6,470 nucleotides of DNA from Halobacteriales archaeon QS_9_68_42 (GTDB taxonomy: Archaea > Halobacteriota > Halobacteria > Halobacteriales > Haloarculaceae). Each line of letters opens with the position of its first letter. Position 1 is the first letter of the stretch. Under the pieces are notes generated by a model that was not told the DNA's origin, searched no databases, and was given only the letters and a program-made list of their open reading frames with translations. The stretch lies in the NCBI GenBank assembly GCA_003022905.1, contig PXSE01000037.1, positions 1,125 through 7,594 of the forward strand, given 5' to 3'. Below, one piece after another: positions 4,861 to 6,470 of the stretch. The position numbers and the translations under genes are program-made.

Positions 4861-5508
4861 TCAGCCGAAGTTCTCGGCCTTCGCCGCCTCGGGGTCGCCG
4901 CCGGCGGCCTCGATTGCGATCTCGGCATCCGCGAGGAAGTCGGCGAAGCCGTAAATGAACGTCTGTTCGCCGTCGGCGCCGGTCAGCGCGGCCGCGACGG
5001 CGTCGGTCAGGGGTTCGGCCTCGGTCAGCACGAACACCTCGGCGCCGGCGGCGGCGATGTCGGCCAGTCGGTCCTCGTGGACGGGGGCGTCGTCGCGGTA
5101 GACGACGGCGGCCTCGTTGCCCTCGCCGAGGGCGCGCTCGGCGATGGCGACGGCCGGCCCGATGCCGGGACCGCCCGCCAGCACGACGACGCGGGACTCG
5201 CCCTGGTAGTAGTTGTCGCCGAACGGCCCGGCGACGGTGACGGTGTCGCCGGCCTCGACGCCGCGGAGGTACTCGCTGAACGGCCCGGCCTCGTCGGGGT
5301 CGAAGCCGACGGTGAACTCGAAAGTGCCGACGGCGTTCGGCGAGGAGACGGTGTAGAACCGGCTCTCGGACTCGCCGTCGACGGTTGCGGTGAGCCTAAC
5401 GAACTGCCCCGGTTCGGCCTCGAAGCCCGGCGGGGTCTCGAGGTCGAACGCCAGCGCGCTGGCGCCGGCGTCGCGGACCGCGGCGACGGTCGTCTCGGTT
5501 GCGTCCAT
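4861..5508 (-). CDS. FAD/NAD(P)-binding oxidoreductase (ferredoxin-NADP reductase-like)
   Basis: A 215-residue two-domain flavoprotein of the ferredoxin-NADP reductase superfamily. The N-terminal barrel carries RFYTVSSP (50-57), the RxY(S/T) motif that binds the FAD ribityl and phosphate region, and GPFGDNYY (94-101). The nucleotide-binding half opens with VVVLAGGPGIGPAVAIAERA (107-126), the glycine-rich NAD(P) loop. FIYGFADF (184-191) sits where the family's late YxCGP-type motif normally lies, but without the cysteine, and the protein ends ENFG. No [2Fe-2S] domain is fused, so a separate carrier protein or free flavin would be its partner. The ATG at 5508 gives the normal start of the barrel; the open frame upstream lacks family-like sequence. 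It is divergent from the korA-like gene, and reduced ferredoxin from that enzyme could be a partner, though only adjacency suggests it. Confidence 0.85.
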   Translation of the reverse strand: MDATETTVAAVRDAGASALAFDLETPPGFEAEPGQFVRLTATVDGESESRFYTVSSPNAVGTFEFTVGFDPDEAGPFSEYLRGVEAGDTVTVAGPFGDNYYQGESRVVVLAGGPGIGPAVAIAERALGEGNEAAVVYRDDAPVHEDRLADIAAAGAEVFVLTEAEPLTDAVAAALTGADGEQTFIYGFADFLADAEIAIEAAGGDPEAAKAENFG

Positions 5509-5655
5509 GACAGAACGTGGGTCGCACGGCGGGAAGGCGCTTTCGAAGGCGGGCGGCGTTCCGGAAAAAATCGAGCCGGGTCGGCGACCGACGGAAACCG
5601 CACGCTCGGGCCCGCGAAGTGGCCGAAACCACTGACCGACGGCAGTATTCAGAAG

Positions 5656-5661
5656 GCTTAA
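5656..5661 (+). promoter_or_regulatory. Probable TATA box for the korA-like gene
   Basis: GCTTAA is centred about 31 bases before the ATG at 5690, predicting a leader of only a few bases. The rest of the 181-base divergent gap (5509-5689) holds no gene. On the minus strand TTCGAAAG (5547-5540) or ATTTTTT (5571-5565) might serve the oxidoreductase, but neither is convincing. Confidence 0.5.
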
Positions 5662-5689
5662 CGTCCGTCGTGCTGAACCCGGACCTAGC

Positions 5690-6470
5690 ATGCCAGAGGA
5701 CCTCAACTGGGCCATCGGCGGGGAAGCCGGCGACGGAATCAACTCCACCGGCAAGATATTCGCCCAGGCGCTCTCGCGTGCGGGGCGACACGTCTTTACC
5801 TCGAAGGACTTCGCCTCGCGCATCCGGGGCGGATACACCGCCTACAAGGTGCGGTCGTCGGTCGACCGCGTCGAGAGCGTCGTCGACCGACTGGACATCC
5901 TGATCGCGCTGACCCAGCGGACCGTCGACGAGAACCTCGACGAACTCCACGAGGGGTCGGTCATCATCTACGACGGCGAGCGAACGATGATGAGCGACTT
6001 TGAGGCACCCGACGAGACGACGGGGCTGGACGTGCCGCTGAAGCGCCTCGCGGAGGAGGCCGGCGGCGCCATCATGCGCAACATCGTCGCCCTCGGAGCC
6101 GCCTGTGAGGTCACCGGCTTCGACATCGCGTTCCTCGACGAGTCCCTTGAGAAGCGGTTCGGCGGCAAGGGTCAGGCCATCGTCGACAACAACAAGGAGG
6201 CCGCCCGGCTCGGCGCCGAGTTCGTCCGCGAGGAGCTCGACACGTCGACGGACTACGACATCGACATCACCGATAACGACCTCGTCCTGCTGAACGGCGA
6301 CGAGGCCATCGGGATGGGCGCGCTGGCGGGCGGCTGTCGGTTCTACGCCGGCTACCCCATCACCCCCGCGACGGACGTGATGGAGTACCTCAAGGGCCGC
6401 ATCGAGGACTACGGCGGCATCGTCGTCCAGGCCGAGGACGAGCTGTCGGCCATCAACATGGCGCTCGGCG
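5690..6470 (+). CDS. korA: 2-oxoacid:ferredoxin oxidoreductase alpha subunit (fused gamma-alpha), N-terminal part, runs off the window
   Basis: The first 260 codons are open to the window edge. The enzyme oxidatively decarboxylates a 2-oxoacid with CoA and reduces ferredoxin. Residues 1-185 form the gamma-type domain: AIGGEAGDGINSTGKIFAQA (8-27), SRIRGGYTAYKVR (43-55) and RFGGKGQAIVDNN (156-168). The alpha domain follows with LLNGDEAIGMGALAGGCRFY (200-219), GYPITPATD (221-229) and QAEDELSAINMALG (247-260). The beta subunit, which carries the thiamine diphosphate site, would be expected just downstream. Haloarchaea have two such enzymes, for pyruvate (Por) and 2-oxoglutarate (Kor). I lean to Kor because an insertion I associate with haloarchaeal PorA in the gamma domain is not seen, but this is from memory and PorA is not excluded. 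The ATG at 5690 fits the start of the first strand and the promoter. Confidence 0.85.
   Translation, partial: MPEDLNWAIGGEAGDGINSTGKIFAQALSRAGRHVFTSKDFASRIRGGYTAYKVRSSVDRVESVVDRLDILIALTQRTVDENLDELHEGSVIIYDGERTMMSDFEAPDETTGLDVPLKRLAEEAGGAIMRNIVALGAACEVTGFDIAFLDESLEKRFGGKGQAIVDNNKEAARLGAEFVREELDTSTDYDIDITDNDLVLLNGDEAIGMGALAGGCRFYAGYPITPATDVMEYLKGRIEDYGGIVVQAEDELSAINMALG

Larger units (their letters stand above)
4759..4863. repeat. 13-base imperfect inverted repeat reaching the oxidoreductase stop codon
   Basis: TGAAAGTTTTTGC at 4759-4771 matches the reverse complement of 4851-4863 at 12 of 13 positions. It encloses three hairpins (4779-4845). The right arm includes the minus-strand TGA stop codon (4861-4863) of the oxidoreductase gene, so the element abuts coding sequence exactly. 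Confidence 0.65.

Noticed and set aside
4768..5661. Plus-strand open frame of 297 codons over the oxidoreductase
   Set aside because: Gly/Val/Ala-rich antisense shadow of the flavoprotein, whose FAD and NAD(P) motifs are clear on the other strand.

Overview
The base composition (very G+C rich), strongly acidic predicted proteins full of Asp and Glu, TTTA/TTAA-type TATA boxes about 25-30 bases before start codons, and several leaderless genes point to a haloarchaeon (class Halobacteria). This is inferred from style and protein families; the genus cannot be fixed. The window is mostly ordinary chromosomal housekeeping, with one dense non-coding patch.

Layout. At the left edge the N-terminal part of dtdA (D-aminoacyl-tRNA deacylase) runs leftward out of the window. 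It is divergent from a rightward group: aroE (shikimate 5-dehydrogenase, GTG start preferred), a small acidic protein with a C-terminal helix-hairpin-helix domain, and a class IV PLP aminotransferase. The aminotransferase converges on a leftward pair, a small Rieske-type [2Fe-2S] protein and a 233-residue ANL (acyl-CoA synthetase) relative that lacks the ATP-binding loop and the C-terminal half. The converging stop codons share one TTAA. A 52-bp gap with a single TATA box separates the ANL relative from a divergent 101-residue MazG-like pyrophosphohydrolase. That box lies exactly midway between the two start codons.

Positions 4338-4860 hold no credible gene. Instead there is a cluster of at least eight perfect or near-perfect hairpins. 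Five of them have three-base loops that read GNA on one strand, closed by a C-G pair, which is the DNA mini-hairpin class known for unusual stability. A-tract/T-tract inverted repeats flank parts of the cluster and run into the stop codon of the next gene.

The right part holds a leftward 215-residue FAD/NAD(P) oxidoreductase and, divergent from it, the first 260 codons of a fused gamma-alpha 2-oxoacid:ferredoxin oxidoreductase subunit (probably korA). KOR produces reduced ferredoxin, and the reductase could in principle move electrons between a small carrier and NAD(P); this link rests on adjacency only.

The parts most worth a second look are the GNA-hairpin cluster, the exactly centred bidirectional TATA box, and the stripped-down ANL protein paired with a Rieske protein. 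I do not see a clear new multi-gene defence or metabolic system.
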